Of a DNA stretch of 64,000 nucleotides, positions 1-12,700 are shown piece after piece. Location of the stretch: the NCBI GenBank assembly GCA_014706295.1, contig JACSVZ010000024.1, positions 2,349,136-2,413,135 of the forward strand, given 5' to 3'. How positions within the stretch are numbered: position 1 is the first letter of the stretch; each line of letters starts with the position of its first letter. The position numbers were made by a program, and so were the translations under genes. The notes beneath the pieces were generated by a model, which had not been told where the DNA came from, made no database searches, and worked only from the letters and a program-made list of their open reading frames with translations. The stretch comes from Lycocorax pyrrhopterus obiensis. Its lineage: Eukaryota; Chordata; Aves; Passeriformes; Paradisaeidae.

Positions 1-1119
1 AACTGCCCTTCATCTGCTCAGCTGCTTGGTGTGTCCCTTCGTTAGCCCTGGGCTTTCACTCTGAGCAGGTGTTCAGTTATGCAGGTGCTGGGATGGGTTT
101 GAAGACCTTGTACTAAAGCAGTGGGACCCGGAGACTCTTAGTGCAGTGAGGGATGATGGCACACAGCAGCTATTCCACATTCAAAGCTGTTCTTGTGTGC
201 TATGTGTCAGAAACTTCTGCTTTTGAGATCTGCAAACTCTCTGGTCATCTCAGAGCTGAATTACTGGAATGGTCAGCTGTGTCTGACCTACTCATGTAGT
301 TTATTTTCATTTCTTTAGGCACTTTTAAGACTGTAAAACTTACTATTTAGTGTTGTACCGAACACCGGACTGGTACAATGCTTTCTGGCGCACTTCTCTA
401 TTGAAAAGATGGAGATGTTGCCCTTGAAGAACTTTTTAAGCTGAACATAGAGATGGCCTTGTATTATAGGTGCTGGCTCCACTCTAATTGGTGTAACTTC
501 TGCAGCAGTTGTGAAGAACCAGCTCATCAGGAGAGAGGTAGACTGGGATGCAGAGTTACTTGAGTTTTAATACCTCTTTTGGTGTGTAATTTAGTTCAAA
601 GTTCTTACCAGACTAATGAATTAAAATACTAAAACACTGTAGTCTTATCTCCAAATGCCAGATAAGCAAGAATCTTTGAATACAGATGTTTGTCAGGTGT
701 TCTTCTATTCTGTTAATGTGCTTGCAGGCTGCTCTCTGTCAGAACTTTCACCCTGATTTCTCCTTTTTGGAGGGATGGTAAGAAGCAAGGAAGGTACAAG
801 TATTTCTTAAAAAAAGCAGAACTGAAATAAGCAGGTTTCTTCTATAATGCTGTAGATAACTGTTACATTCTAGAACAGAGTGTTCTATGCATGTAACTGC
901 TTCCCAGTTTCTTCACGTTGCCTGATCTGTCCCTTTTTTCAATTGTTCCAATTTGTGACTGTTGTCACAAATCAGTCCTGCCCTTGTACACAGTGACAGG
1001 GCCAAGAACCTGGGGGTTGTTCTGTAGGAAACTCTTCAAACTTAACTCATTTTGCCATAAAATGCAGCATTGAAGTACCTATAGTCAGAGAGAGAGACTG
1101 ACTTTCCCTCTCTTTCTAG
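1..1119 (+). other. STX12: STX12 intron (5' part outside window)
   Basis: This stretch lies upstream of the first recognisable STX12 exon and ends in a pyrimidine-rich tract with the acceptor AG at 1118-1119. I see no further STX12 exon in it, so the coding sequence for the N-terminal Habc part lies off the left edge. The small reading frames here are not conserved-looking. No repeat was recognised. Confidence 0.7.
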
Positions 1120-3475
1120 TGGTGAAGATTGGAATCAGATGCAGTCTCAGGAAGAAGATGTGGCAATAACTGAACAGGACCTTGAACTCATTAAAGAAAG
1201 AGAAACTGCAATCAGGCAATTAGAGGTGACCAGTCGATCCTGCACAGTTAACAGTACTGGGAGATAAATCAAAGGAGTCGTGCAGTGCTAATTAATGGGA
1301 TGGGCTGAGGAGAGCTGATGGTGGAGGAATAGAGTTCTCATAGAGAGGATTGATGCCAAGATAATCTCCCTGCTCCTGTTGAAGGAGGTGTATTTTCCCT
1401 CAGTGTTGACTGGTGATCCTTCAGAGATGGCAGGAGCAATTCATGTTACAGTGTTCATATTGTGCTAATTGCTAGTGTGATGAAACAAATATTCAGTAGC
1501 AGGAGTATTGTAGGCTCCCATGTTAATCCCAAGTTGCACAGGTGGTAACATCAAGTCACCTCAGTCAGTGAATGCTAGTGTCTATTCTGACCCTTTGAGT
1601 GATGGTCAGAAGAGGTACTAAGTGTGAGGATTAGAAAAATTTGTACCCAGTGTTTGTTGTAACTTGTTAAACTGTTGTCTTCAGGCAGACATTTTGGATG
1701 TCAATCAGATATTTAAGGATTTAGCCATGATGATTCATGACCAAGGAGATATGATTGGTAAGTGCATTTGGATAAAAAGAAATTTTTTCTTGGTTCAGTT
1801 ACATGTTTTGCCTACATGGATTAAATTTTTCAGCATTTTGCATTAAAAGTATTGTATTTCTGGTTATAATTTTTAAACACTGAAGCTCTGAAATATTTTG
1901 CAATGAGTTCTCCTGTTTTTTCCATAGATAGCATAGAGGCAAATGTGGAAAGTGCAGAAGTCCATGTGGAAAGAGCCAGTGAGCAGTTACAGAGAGCTGC
2001 GTATTATCAGGTAAATTCTATGTGCTTGCTTGATTGTCAGTGTATAGTTGAGTGATAATGGAACAGGCAGAGCAAGACACTGAGGACTGCAGCACACCAG
2101 ACTAGTTATTAAAACCAGCTTGTGCAAGCTGGCATTCACTCTAAATTGGCTGCAAGGATTATATAAAGATTGAGTCAAAAACATGGTATTGAAATTCACC
2201 TTCTGCTTTAGAGTAGATAGTGTCTGGCCCTTCACACTCTGCAAGCCTAAGTGTTTACCTGTCTTTGTTGTTGTTAGGAGCTAGCAGAAGAAACAAGAAC
2301 AAATTCTGATGTTGTATCCAACTTGTAAACATATCAGCCAAGACACTGACATGCAAAAATCTATGCCCAGACTCGGGTAACTTCTGGTGAACAGGATTTG
2401 CAACGCTTCTGTCCAGCTGCTGAGTTTCTATCCCATAGTCTGGGCTCCCTGTCCCATCAAATCTCTTGCAGTGGCTCTCACTGCTGTATGGTAGCCAGTG
2501 TTTTCTGTAGGTTCCTTTCATCATCCTCGTCCCTGTAGGTCCAGCTTCTGGGAAGGGGTAAAGTTCTGCTTTAGTCAGTCCCATTACTGCTGGGACTTGA
2601 GGCTTCCACACAAGATAAATACTGGACTCTTCCAAGCTGTTAAGTGGGAGGTACTGGAAGGCAATAAAACTCCAATGCTGTTGAGTGCAAGGGTCGGAAG
2701 TTGCCTTTACCATCTGGCAGCGTGTAGTAGTATTCTCTCTCTCCGTGGCTTCCTTGCCAAAGTTCTGAGGTATTCATAAGTGTAAGTTTGGGAGCTATTG
2801 GACATGTTTTGCATGTGTTTTTTTTCTGGATGGAGAAGGAAGTGGTTATATATAACTACCCTCAAATCCTTAGATGCCAAGTTAAAAATGTTTGGTGTGT
2901 ATGGATGGATGGTAGTTTCTTGTGATGAATAAAGTGAGGAAAGCTGTAAAATCCAAGTACATGTACATTAAATCATTTAAACTATAGAAATGCAATACCA
3001 AGCCCAAGTGGCCAAGGAGAGATTGTATCGGAGAACTGCTCAGGAGTTTCATTAGGATTACCTGAAAAATCAAAATTGCTAGAAAGGTTTGGCCTTCTCT
3101 GAGACTTGTGTTTTCCTTAAGAGAAAAGAGAAGCAAAACCTGTCACATTTTGACTTAACTGCATCTCTTAGACCAATGAACTCCTAAAATGAAAAACATT
3201 CATCTATAGAATCATGGAGTTTAAGGAACATATAAAAGTGTTCAGACCACACTGGTTACTTCTCTCAAATAACTGTGGATATCAAGTGTTCTTGTTCACC
3301 GAAGTTAGTAATATGAATGGTAGCCTTGCTTTTTCCTCAAGTGTTCCTGGTGTCAGTGGCTTTTTTTTTTTTCTCTTATTAGAAGAAATCCCGTAAGAAG
3401 ATCTGTATCCTGATTCTTGGCCTTGCTGTGGCCTGTATATTCATAGTACTCCTTATCTGGCTGACAAAAAAATGA
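1120..3475 (+). CDS. STX12: Syntaxin-12 (syntaxin-13), C-terminal half, partial
   Basis: Qa-SNARE of recycling endosomes that pairs with other SNAREs in endosomal membrane fusion. Four coding exons are visible: 1120-1225, 1685-1757, 1928-2010 and 3383-3475, all with AG/GT borders and compatible phases. Together they encode about 118 residues. The product contains the SNARE heptad region (starting around [13 protein letters not shown], through [20 protein letters not shown] with the zero-layer glutamine in HDQGDM) and then a basic stop-transfer patch (KKSRKK). It ends in a single C-terminal membrane anchor of about 20 hydrophobic residues and a short lysine tail before the TGA at 3473. The sequence is nearly identical to mammalian STX12 in the SNARE motif. 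The 5' exons lie outside the window, so the start codon is not seen. PPP1R8 follows on the same strand, as in mammals. Confidence 0.95.
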
Positions 3476-4723
3476 AATCTTCCCATGGAACCCAGTCTCA
3501 CTGCTGAGATTTTTTCTCTCAGAGCAAACAGGCTGACTAGTCTTGGAGATGAATTGACCACCCTGAGAGAGCACAAGCTGGAACTACTTCTAGTAATAGA
3601 TATTAGCAACTAATGTGCAGATAACTAGTATTTGGAATTAGTGAACCATGGAGACAGTATTTATCAGTTAATATACAAATTATATTGTTTTATGTAACTA
3701 AAATCTTGTGGTTTTGCTTTCTGTAATGTGTTATGCCCTGTCCCAGCTGTATACTGAAGTGTGATCAATAATTGGAGATGTCTTGTTTTTGACAAGTCGC
3801 ACAACTTTAACATTTTGTATGTGTAGGTAACTTTGTTGGACTGGAATGAGAATGACATTCAAAGACAGCACACCACCAAGTCACATTATGTAAATCCAGC
3901 AGTTTCTAAAGTCTCCAGTATCTGCCCCATGGTTTTATTGTCTCCAAGTGGCTGTGGTTCTAGATTCTCTTGAAGAAAAGGATATTGCTAAAGATTTGAG
4001 AGGCAAAGGAGGGTATGCATGGATGATAATTTGAATCTCTACATGCTGGTCAGTTTAGCCTTGAGACTCATAACTGTGTTGTTTCATTTTTTGGGGTGTG
4101 GTTGGGGTTATTTTTTCACAAAATGCATCACTTGAGGAGAGAATGTTCTTTGACTTAGAATCTAACAGTGCAACCTCCTTAGACAAACTAGCTGGTCGCT
4201 TACTAGTGGACAAATAAATCTCTTCCAATGCTGACTCAAGCACTAACTATAAAAAGTTTAGCTGCTCACTCCCAATTGTTTTTAGAAGCTTCCAGGGAGA
4301 AAAACACTTAAAAATGAGGAAGTGGGCACCTAAGTTTACAAGCTAGCAAGATTAGTGAAGAGTGTTAGCAGAAATCTTGCTTCTGAAGAAGTGCTCTTGA
4401 AGCTCACTTGTAGTGTTCTAGTAAGTATTATGTGTGGCTTGTGAACATTTGGTATTTTCAATTCTTTATGAAACAGTGCAGAAACTGGCTGAGTGAAGTG
4501 CTAGGATTTTCAGACTGAGGATGTGTGTGCAAATGAAAAAGATTGCTGGTTCCAGCTCATAGGGTTGAGCAGAACAAGCAGCCACTCCCCATTTCTATGT
4601 AGCTCTGAACTGACATGCACTGAGGGAACAGTAATCTGTCCAAAGCCCAAAGGGGGGTGGTAAATGCAGCATACTGACCCATTTTGTATTTAATCCTTAA
4701 TCCTTATTCCATGTCTCGTCTAT

Positions 4724-4729
4724 AATAAA
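4724..4729 (+). terminator. STX12: Poly(A) signal, proximal, STX12
   Basis: Canonical AATAAA about 1.25 kb after the STX12 stop codon; a second copy lies 91 bp further on. Use of one or both is inferred. Confidence 0.55.
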
Positions 4730-4814
4730 GTAAACGTGAAAGCTGGGAAGGCAGTGTTCTCCCAATTGCACAGTGGTTTGCACTATTGCGCCATCATTCC
4801 ATCTAATAATCATC

Positions 4815-4820
4815 AATAAA
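4815..4820 (+). terminator. STX12: Poly(A) signal, distal, STX12
   Basis: Canonical AATAAA followed within about 30 bp by a T-rich and CTGT-containing tract that could serve as the downstream element. Confidence 0.55.
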
Positions 4821-4840
4821 CATTTTTAAAAGCCTCTGTC

Positions 4841-5824
4841 AGAGCTCCTTTCTCTTGCAGTTTAGACATTGGCACAGGTGTGTTTGCAGTTCCCTCTCTA
4901 AGCAGAGTAGAAGACTTTACATCAGTACAGTAGTATTTCTGCAGCTTTAGTTCTGTGGTCCTTGATTTTTCAGAATGAAACTACCTGAAAACACGAAATT
5001 GATTTCACAAGGACATACACAATATTTCTGTGCAGAGTCCTGTACAATAGCTGATCCCAGAAAAATGAATCTCGTACCTCAGAGCAGCACTGGGTCAGCT
5101 CTGAGTATTTGCCTTTTGCTAGAATATGGAGCCATTGGTGAGCCTGTACGATAAAATCTGACTTGAAAGCAAGAGAACTCTGTTGTTCTGCTCCTTTTTT
5201 AAAGTTTTCCTTGGAAATGGTAGAAGCTATTGATTTGTGCATGCCTGCTGCCAGGCAGAGTCCTTTGGGTGTCACACTGCTGTATAAGAACAAAAGCACT
5301 TAGCTCCTCACCAGGCCTAAAAGGGAGCATTATTTGTAGGCTCCATCCTTCTTCTAGCCTGTTTTAGTCCTCTGGAAACTGGAATTGAGGACACAGGTAC
5401 AGGTTGCTGAGCTCAGGATTTCTGTAACTGCTTGACTCCTTTCTCCTCTCTGCACGTCATTGATTGTGGCAGTAGAACTGCTGCAGACACTATTTTTAAC
5501 AGTCTTGACTAATGTTCCCGAGCTTGAAAAGTCACCGTCAGAAACCGTGGCTGTTGCTGCAGTGTTCTGGCACGGTGTGCCTGGCTCTCGGATGTGTGTT
5601 CTACCGCTCCGGAGTTGCTGCAAACATTCTGGGGAGCCCGGCTTGCCGTGACAGCCAGGGGCGTGAGCGAGCGTGGCTGTGCCCGCGGCGCTCGGGGTGC
5701 GGGCTCCGAGCACAGCCCCGGGGCAGCTGCGGCGTCCGGGGTGAGACCGGAGAGAGGCGGCTTTTCGCTTGTGTGTGCTTCTACCGCAGCCGTGCCCCGG
5801 GCTCTGCTCACCCAGAGGCGCTGT
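4841..5824. other. Intergenic sequence between STX12 and PPP1R8
   Basis: No gene recognised. GC content rises sharply from about 5640 onward, which marks the left shoulder of the PPP1R8 CpG island. The minus-strand reading frame at 5354-5827 is best explained by GC-rich composition that lacks stop codons. It resembles no known protein and has no visible splice partners. Confidence 0.6.
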
Positions 5825-6658
5825 CACTGCGTTACAGGAGCGTTACCGGGGCGGTACCGGGGCTGTCTCCGCGTTACGGGACCGTTACCGGGGCTGTCCC
5901 CGCGTTACAGGGGCGGTACCGGGGCTCTCCCCGCGTTACCGGGGTGGTACCGGGGCTGTCTCCGCGTTACGGGACCGTTACCGGCGCTGTCCCCGCGTTA
6001 CCGAGGCGGTACCGGGGCTGTCCCCGCGTTACAGAGGCGGTACCGGCGCTGTCTCCAGGTTACAGGGGCGGTACAGGGGCGGTAGCGGGGCTGTCTCCAG
6101 GGTACAGAGGCGGTACCGGGGCTGTCCCCGCGTTACCGGGGCGGTACCGGGGCTGTCCCCGCGTTACAGAGGCGGTACCGGGGCTGTCTCCAGGTTACAG
6201 GGGCGGGACCGGGGCTGTCCCCGCGTTACAGAGGCGGTACCGGGGCTGTCCTCGCGTTACAAGGGCGGTACCGGGGCTGTCCCCACGTTACAGAGGCGGT
6301 ACCGGGGCTGTCCCCGCGTTACAGGAGGGGTACCGGGGCTGTCCCGCGTTACAGGGGCGGGACCGGGGCTGTCTCCAGGTTACAGGAGCGGTACCGGGGC
6401 TGTCCCCGTGTTACAGGGGCGGTACCGGGGCGGTACCGGGGCTGTCTCCAGGTTACAGAGGCAGTACCGGGGCTGTCCCCGCGTTACAGGGGCGGGACCG
6501 GGGCGGTACCGGGGCTGTCCCCGTGTTACAGGGGCGGTACCGGGGCGGTACCGGGGCTGTCTCCAGGTTACAGAGGCAGTACCGGGGCTGTCCCCGCGTT
6601 ACAGGGGCGGGACCGGGGCGGTACCGGGGCTGTCCCCGCGTTACAGGGGCGGGACCGG
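5825..6658. repeat. GC-rich 31-bp minisatellite (VNTR) upstream of PPP1R8
   Basis: About 24 imperfect head-to-tail units, typically GTTACAGGGGCGGTACCGGG followed by GCTGTCCCCGC (31 bp). Variants carry CTGTCTCCAG at the unit end or an extra 11-bp CGGTACCGGGG insert. The segment 6401-6515 is repeated base for base at 6516-6630, a 115-bp higher-order unit. Because 31 is not a multiple of three, the array reads open in all frames and gives spurious long reading frames (383 and 306 codons) of VTGAVPGLSP-like repeats. It ends about 130 bp before the PPP1R8 start codon. Runs of G are dense enough for quadruplex formation. Confidence 0.95.
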
Positions 6659-6791
6659 CTTGATCCCTCGGGAGGCGGGGCACCTTTAGGCTCCGCCCAT
6701 TCACGGCGCCGCGCGGGGCACGCCGGGATCGCCGCGCGCCGATCCCCGCCTCCCATGGTGCCCCGCGCCGGCTGAATGGGGCAGAGCCAAG
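6659..6791 (+). promoter_or_regulatory. PPP1R8: PPP1R8 core promoter / 5'UTR in CpG island
   Basis: A TATA-less CpG-rich block between the minisatellite and the start codon. It contains a GC box (GGCTCCGCCC near 6690) and an exact YY1-type element spanning the start codon (CCAAGATGGCGGCG, 6788-6801), typical of housekeeping promoters where YY1 sits just downstream of the start site. The transcription start is not defined by sequence alone. Confidence 0.7.
6755..6775 (+). promoter_or_regulatory. Possible uORF (6 codons) before PPP1R8
   Basis: ATG at 6755 opens a six-codon frame (MVPRAG) ending in TGA at 6773-6775, 17 bases before the PPP1R8 ATG. Another ATG at 6776, directly after this stop, opens a frame that overlaps the main start out of frame. 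These matter only if transcription starts upstream of 6755, which is unknown. Confidence 0.35.
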
Positions 6792-9700
6792 ATGGCGGCG
6801 AGCGCGGCCCCGGCGGGCGGCGGGTCCCTGTTCGAGTGTCCGAGCTGGTGAGCGGCGGCGGCGGCCGAGGGGGATGAGGGGTGCGGGGCTGCGCTCCCCG
6901 GGGCCGCAGAGTGCTGGCTGGGCCGACGGGGTCCGGGCCCGGGCGCGGCCCTGCGGGTGCCGCCATCGACAGCGTCGCGGGGGGCCCCGGCCCCTCCCCG
7001 GTGTGCCGGCGCTTTTCCCAAGAGCTCAGACAGAATATGCGGTGTGGTAGAAATTAAATATCTTGCTCCAGGGATGTATCCGGTGCGGGAAATCTGACAG
7101 CTTGAAACTAGCGTGGGGTTTTTATTATCTTGAGTTAAGAAGTCAGGGCTGAGTGAGGTGTTGGAGAAGAAGCATCGCGACCATGCATTTGGCTGGGTTA
7201 GAGTCGTGGGGAAGCCCGCGGTGTAAGGGAACCCTGAAAATGTCCTGCCTCGCCCTCCTGCCGGGAGTAGAGCTTTGGATCAGGGTATCCCTGTTCATTT
7301 GTTCTGAGTGTTTTGATGTATCAGTGGAGAGATCTTGGCTGTCTTCTTTGGGTGCCAGAGCATTGGGATGGGTACCCAATGCTCTGGCACTTGTATTTTA
7401 GATCGCACAGGCACACCACTGCACCTGAGAACTGGACCAGTTTTGTGGTCCAGCCCTGCCTGTCCCTGCAGAGCCCAGGCTGTCCCTGCACACTCAGCTA
7501 TGTTGTGCCTCTCAGTGCTTTGTGATAGTGCTCAGTGCATGAGTGCGTTTTAATTTAGACCTGGTTTATAAGTGCGTGCTTTGGTTAGTAAAGCCATTTA
7601 ACCCTCTCATGAAAGAGAATTCGTCATTATTTTAGAGTCTTATTTGTGCTGAACATACACAATAATAAACATCTACATGAAACAGGATGGTGTTCCATAA
7701 GATGATGACACAATCAACTAGATAAAGCCAAAAATTATTCTGGATATTCAACTTGAAATTTGAAGTATCATCTATTTTAATTTTTTCCTAGTGTTTTTGT
7801 ACAGCAGTGATCACAATATGCATTATATTCCATGGTAAATTAGAATGACTTGTACCTTTGAAAGCTGTAGATGGAGCAGCTGGGGAAGTACAGCTTGTGA
7901 AATGCTCAGTCTCAGCGGCTTGCATGCTATTGCAGGAGAATTAGTAAAGAAATCCCATCTGGAAGGGAGAACTGTAACACCTGTAACTGTGAGGGCCTCT
8001 TCGGGTACCTGTTTTGTGTGTTTAGCTGCAGCAGGGAAGGGTCTGACAGAGTTTCCCTGTGTTCCTGCCCTGGTTTGGTTCTGAAGCACAATCTGTTGTG
8101 CTGGATGAGAAATGAGGTCAGATCTGGGAGATGATCCAAACCCAGGAGTAAGGGGAGCATGTTTGGGTGCCAGGTCCTGTTCTGTTTTCACATTTTTAAG
8201 ATTTTTTGTAATTCACTTATTGCAACCTGAATGTCCTTTTACAATAATATTCCAGAATTGTTCTCAGGTACAGCAAAGTTCCTGTCTGGACTCTCTCCTT
8301 ATGCATTGTAAGGAAACTTCATTTTCTCTTGGACTCAGTTGTATGTTTGTACATTGTAATGGTTTTAGGGACCAAGTTGGGTGATTTGTGTGTGCCTGTG
8401 AAGTAAAGGAGTGCCTGATACAGTTTGATCTTGTCTAGTTGGCACGTGCAGACATGGCAGCTAATACCAGTGAAAGCTTTGTGTTTCTCCTTAATGCTTC
8501 TTTTGAAACCCAGAAGCTGTTGTTTCATAAGAGTAAAAATAAAAGAGTGAACTAGCAGGAAGCCAGTCTGGAGAGGTTCCAGTCACAGTGTTTGTGTTCT
8601 GCTGAATAGTGAACCCAAAATGGGAAGTGTTGGGTGATGCTGGTTGCTGATAACCATGGCCTCATCCTGTGGAAGTGAGGAGCTCTCCTACCAGGTAGAT
8701 TTATTTATTTATGGTTGTTTTTCTGTTCTGCAAAACAAGTAGACTGTATTTCACGCTAAAGCTCTGGATGCCCTCTGCTGACATCTACTGAGCTGCAGAT
8801 TCCAGCTCATGGTTTTAAAGTATTTGTTCCTTTCAGAGCCAACCAAAGAGTGCACAGGTATGATGTGGAATCAGTGACAGGCCTTTCCCAGGTACGATTC
8901 TCCAGAGTGGAGGTGGTTTGCAGTAGCAGGTGCCAATAGTGGTGTTACTCAAAGCTCTGACTTAAAAGGGTGTAAAGGGTATCCTGCAGGAAGCTTGGTC
9001 TTACACAAGCACCAAAAAGTCTCCTGTATAGGCAGCATTGCAGGGCTTCATTCCAGGAGCTTTGGGTGACCAAAAGCATGGAGCTGCAGAGAGTCTTCAC
9101 AGTCAGAAGCAGATTCTTCTGCAGTGAATTATCTTCAGTCTCATTGACCTCTATTAAAATCAAAATCGCAGTCTTTACCTATCTATTTATTTTCCTGCTT
9201 CTAAGGAAAGCTGGCTGGGGCCTGTGAACACAAATCATATGAGAAATACATCTTAGATATAATCAAGAGGAGTAGCTTTTTTCCTTGCCTTTAAGTTGTT
9301 GCCCATGCTTTTGAGGTTTGCCTGCATCATTGTACCTGTTCTTCCATAACTTGGATAGTATTTGAGAAAAGACTTCTGCACTGAATTTCCCAGTTTTCAT
9401 CAGATTTAAGTTGTGGCTTCAATTTAGTTTTTGTGCTGTTGTAGATTACTTCTTCATAATCCATAAAATATTTATTATTTCTTTCCTTGTGTTTCCAGCA
9501 GCTAAACTTGCTTAAGACAGATGAAAAACAGTGGTTGCCATCTGAATAGTACCTGCTGATGCCAGAATGTGTTTATGCATGTACTGTAACTCCTCTGTAC
9601 ATGTTAGCGAACATTTAGGCTGTGCGTTTACGGTTGGAATAAAGATGGTGCCAATACTTCCTGTAGATTAAAATTTAGCCATACCGTGAGATGAGAAAAT

Positions 9701-12700
9701 GTCTTTAGATAACAATTACATATCTTAGTTTGATTAAGACTTTTGCAAACCTTCTGAGCTGGTTTTAGGGAGTAAAAAGTGATTTTTCTGAGGTACAGAG
9801 TATCTGGTGTATAGTTTCAAAGTGACCATCAGATGTTTAATGGGTACTGCCTGCCTGTCCTTTTGTTCTAATGTAACTTGTGTTTGGAATTGTGACTCTT
9901 TCTTTACTCTGTCTTGACACACCAGTAGTGGGGATGTCAGGTTTGTCCTGGAATGGACATACATTAGAAATAGTTTGTTTGAAGGCAGCAATTCTTTCTC
10001 GTTAGTTTCTTTGGCCAAGAACTGGCTATTCCTGGCAATGCTTTTACACAGATTTCTGGAGAGTGTGAGCTCCAGACTTCTGCAAATTCCACCCTGTCCT
10101 TGAAGTTGGACATGAAGGTATGTACAGTAGTCACAGAGGCCAAGATTTTTAGGAAGTGGCTAAATTTAGGTTCTGAGTCCACATTTAGAAACCCAAATAA
10201 TTGACCTAATTTTAAGCTAACACAATAGAATTATGGCTGTCCTGTCTATGTCCTTAATAGCAACAACTCAAAATTTCTTGTAGTGACTTACTTCAGTCAG
10301 GCTGCTGACTTTCAGCTGGATTTAGATATTGTAACCCTGCTGGCATGTCAGCATTGAATCTGCCCTGTGGAAGAGATCCTGATTTGTAAAACTTCAGTTC
10401 TCTTCCTTGGCACATTCCGAAGTGTTAATGGCCTTGTCCTTCTTTTCCGATAGTTTTTATTTCTTACAGAGACATGGCCTGGCCTGTGGAGCATGAGGTG
10501 AAGAAAGCAAGGAAACACAATTTTCTGTTTCTAGTACAGAAGAAAGATTTCTTTGCTTGTAGGTATTTAAATATTTTTAAAACCTATGCTGAAACTTGGT
10601 TTTGTTCAGTGGTATCCCTTGTAAATATTTAATTGCTGATCATTGTAAGCAGTTGATGTCTTCTATAAGGCCAGCTAATCCATGCATGCAGCTGCTGTGG
10701 GAAATCTCCAGCGTCACCGTGTCCAGCTGCTCAGGTGTGTAGAGAAGGGACTAATTATTCAAGGCAGGGAAGCAGAGGTGCTGTGTCTGCGAAAGGCTGT
10801 CAGATGGACCATCTCTCTTCAAGACTGTTTCTCACAAGACACACAGGAAACGATCATTTTAGGAAGCAATGGAGGATTCATACAAGAGCCATGCATTTAT
10901 AAAGAATTGGCTTTGAAGAGGTAATAGCAGTTGAATAGTCTGTGGGCCAGCCCTATTAGTGTTGGGGTTTTTTATTAATTACCTTGACAAAAGTGACCAC
11001 AATACTTGTTAGTGACATAAGTGTGACCAGCATAGAGACCAGAGACTTATCCAATCCTTTTGGTATAATATGAAGACCAGGACAGTAAAAAGAAGATAAA
11101 ATGCAGAAGTGTGTAGTGGAAAATGGAGACTATGAACAAGAACTTCTCGAAGCCAGAAAGTAACTATTCAGAAGTAAAAGGACACAAGTTTATATTCAGA
11201 AATAAAAGAACAGATACACAAGTATATAGTCTCTAAGCACAGGGTGACCATCAGTCACCAGTTACACACAACTGTTAAAAAACCAGTGAAAACACTACTA
11301 CTGTACTTGATGGATAATAATTTGGGGCAGTCCCAAGCACATATACAGGCTGGGTAGAGAATGAATGGAGAGCAGCCCGTAGGAGAAAGACTTGGGGGTG
11401 TTGCTTGATGAGAAGCTCAGCATGCCCCACCCATGTGTGCTGGCACCCAGAACCACCCCACTGTGTCCTGGGCGCATCCCCCAGTGTGGGCAGCAGGGCA
11501 GGGGGGGAACCTGCCCCTCCGCCCTGCTCAGGTGAGACCCCACCTGCAGAGCTGCCTCCAGCACTGGGGTCCCAGCACAGGACATGGAGCTGTAGGAGCA
11601 AGTCCAGAGGAGGCCATGGAGATGGTGCAAGGGCTGGAACCCCTCTGCTCTGGAGCCAGGCTGGGAGAGCTGGTGGTGTTCACTTGAAGAGAATGCTGCG
11701 CGGAGACCTCAGAGCCCCTTCCAGTGCCTAAGGGGGGACTTTGGACAAGGGATGGAGGGACAGGACAAGAGGGAATGGCTTCCCACTGCTAGAGGGCAGG
11801 ATTAGATAGGATATTGGTAAGAAATTCTTCCCCATGAGAGTGGTGGGGCCCTGGCACAGGCTGCCCAGAGAAGCTGTGGCTGCCTCATCCCTGGAAATGT
11901 CCAAGGTCAGGTTGGATGGGGCTTGGAGCAACCTGGGATAGTGGAAGGTGTCCCTGCCCATGGCAGGGGGTGGGACTGGATGAGCTTTAAGGTCCCTTTC
12001 AACCCAAACCATTCTGGGATTCTGTGTGTGAGCTAGAGAAGTGTCAGTGCTGTTGTAAAAGATGCTCATGAAAATGCGTAGTCTGTGTTACTTGTACTTA
12101 ATGAAGCTTACCTTTACTTTAAAAAGGGAATATTTTTATAACTGAAGGGAAAGAATAAGAAAAATTAGAATGGAAATTAAAAGATGTGATAAAAAATTAT
12201 ATGGAAATCAAGCTGTCAGAATAAGAATGTCTTCCTGGTAGGCATAAATGTTACAGTCCTCTCTCCCTCTGATTTCTGCAAGTAAATTACACTTCCAGTA
12301 TATCTGCACTCATTCTGGAAATGTAGGAATAATCTTATGAAACCATTGTTCCATTGTTGCTCACTACTTAATACTAATTTTCCTATTTAATTCAGTGTAA
12401 TTTGAATTAATTTTTGATGTCATAAAACCTGAAGTTCTCTATAATAGAATATTTATGGCCTTGCTCTCAATTAAATTTTTTATACAATTTCCAAATTTCA
12501 CTGTATTCCATGGAGACTTTGTTCCTGAGTAAGTAACCAAGGGAACCAAAACAAGCTAGTAAAACCTAGTTCCGTGTGGAACTGCACTGTAACAAGAAAA
12601 GGTGCATAGTGCCAAAGTGAAGTTGGACAAATGCTTTAATCCAAGTGGAATGCTTTGTTCAATCGAAGCAGGCACATTTCTAATCAGAAATCTTCCAAAA

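Larger units (their letters stand above)
3476..4840 (+). other. STX12: STX12 3' untranslated region
   Basis: AT-rich sequence downstream of the STX12 stop codon without a credible coding frame. Canonical AATAAA hexamers occur at 4724-4729 and 4815-4820, so the transcript probably ends between about 4745 and 4845. The exact cleavage site is inferred. Confidence 0.65.

Noticed and set aside
3205..3270. CR1-like TATAGAATCATGGAGTT motif in the last STX12 intron
   Set aside because: Only the first few bases resemble a CR1 tail and the rest does not follow; too weak to call.
5354..5827. 157-codon minus-strand frame upstream of PPP1R8
   Set aside because: Compositional open frame at the CpG-island edge; no recognisable domain, splice partners or homologue.
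5825..6658. Regularly spaced repeats resembling a CRISPR array
   Set aside because: Units are contiguous with no unique spacers, and the DNA is eukaryotic; it is a minisatellite.
5512..6689. Long plus-strand reading frames (383 and 306 codons) with VTGAVPGLSP-like repeats
   Set aside because: They are translations of the 31-bp minisatellite, whose unit length rotates through all three frames; GC-rich DNA without stops, no gene support.
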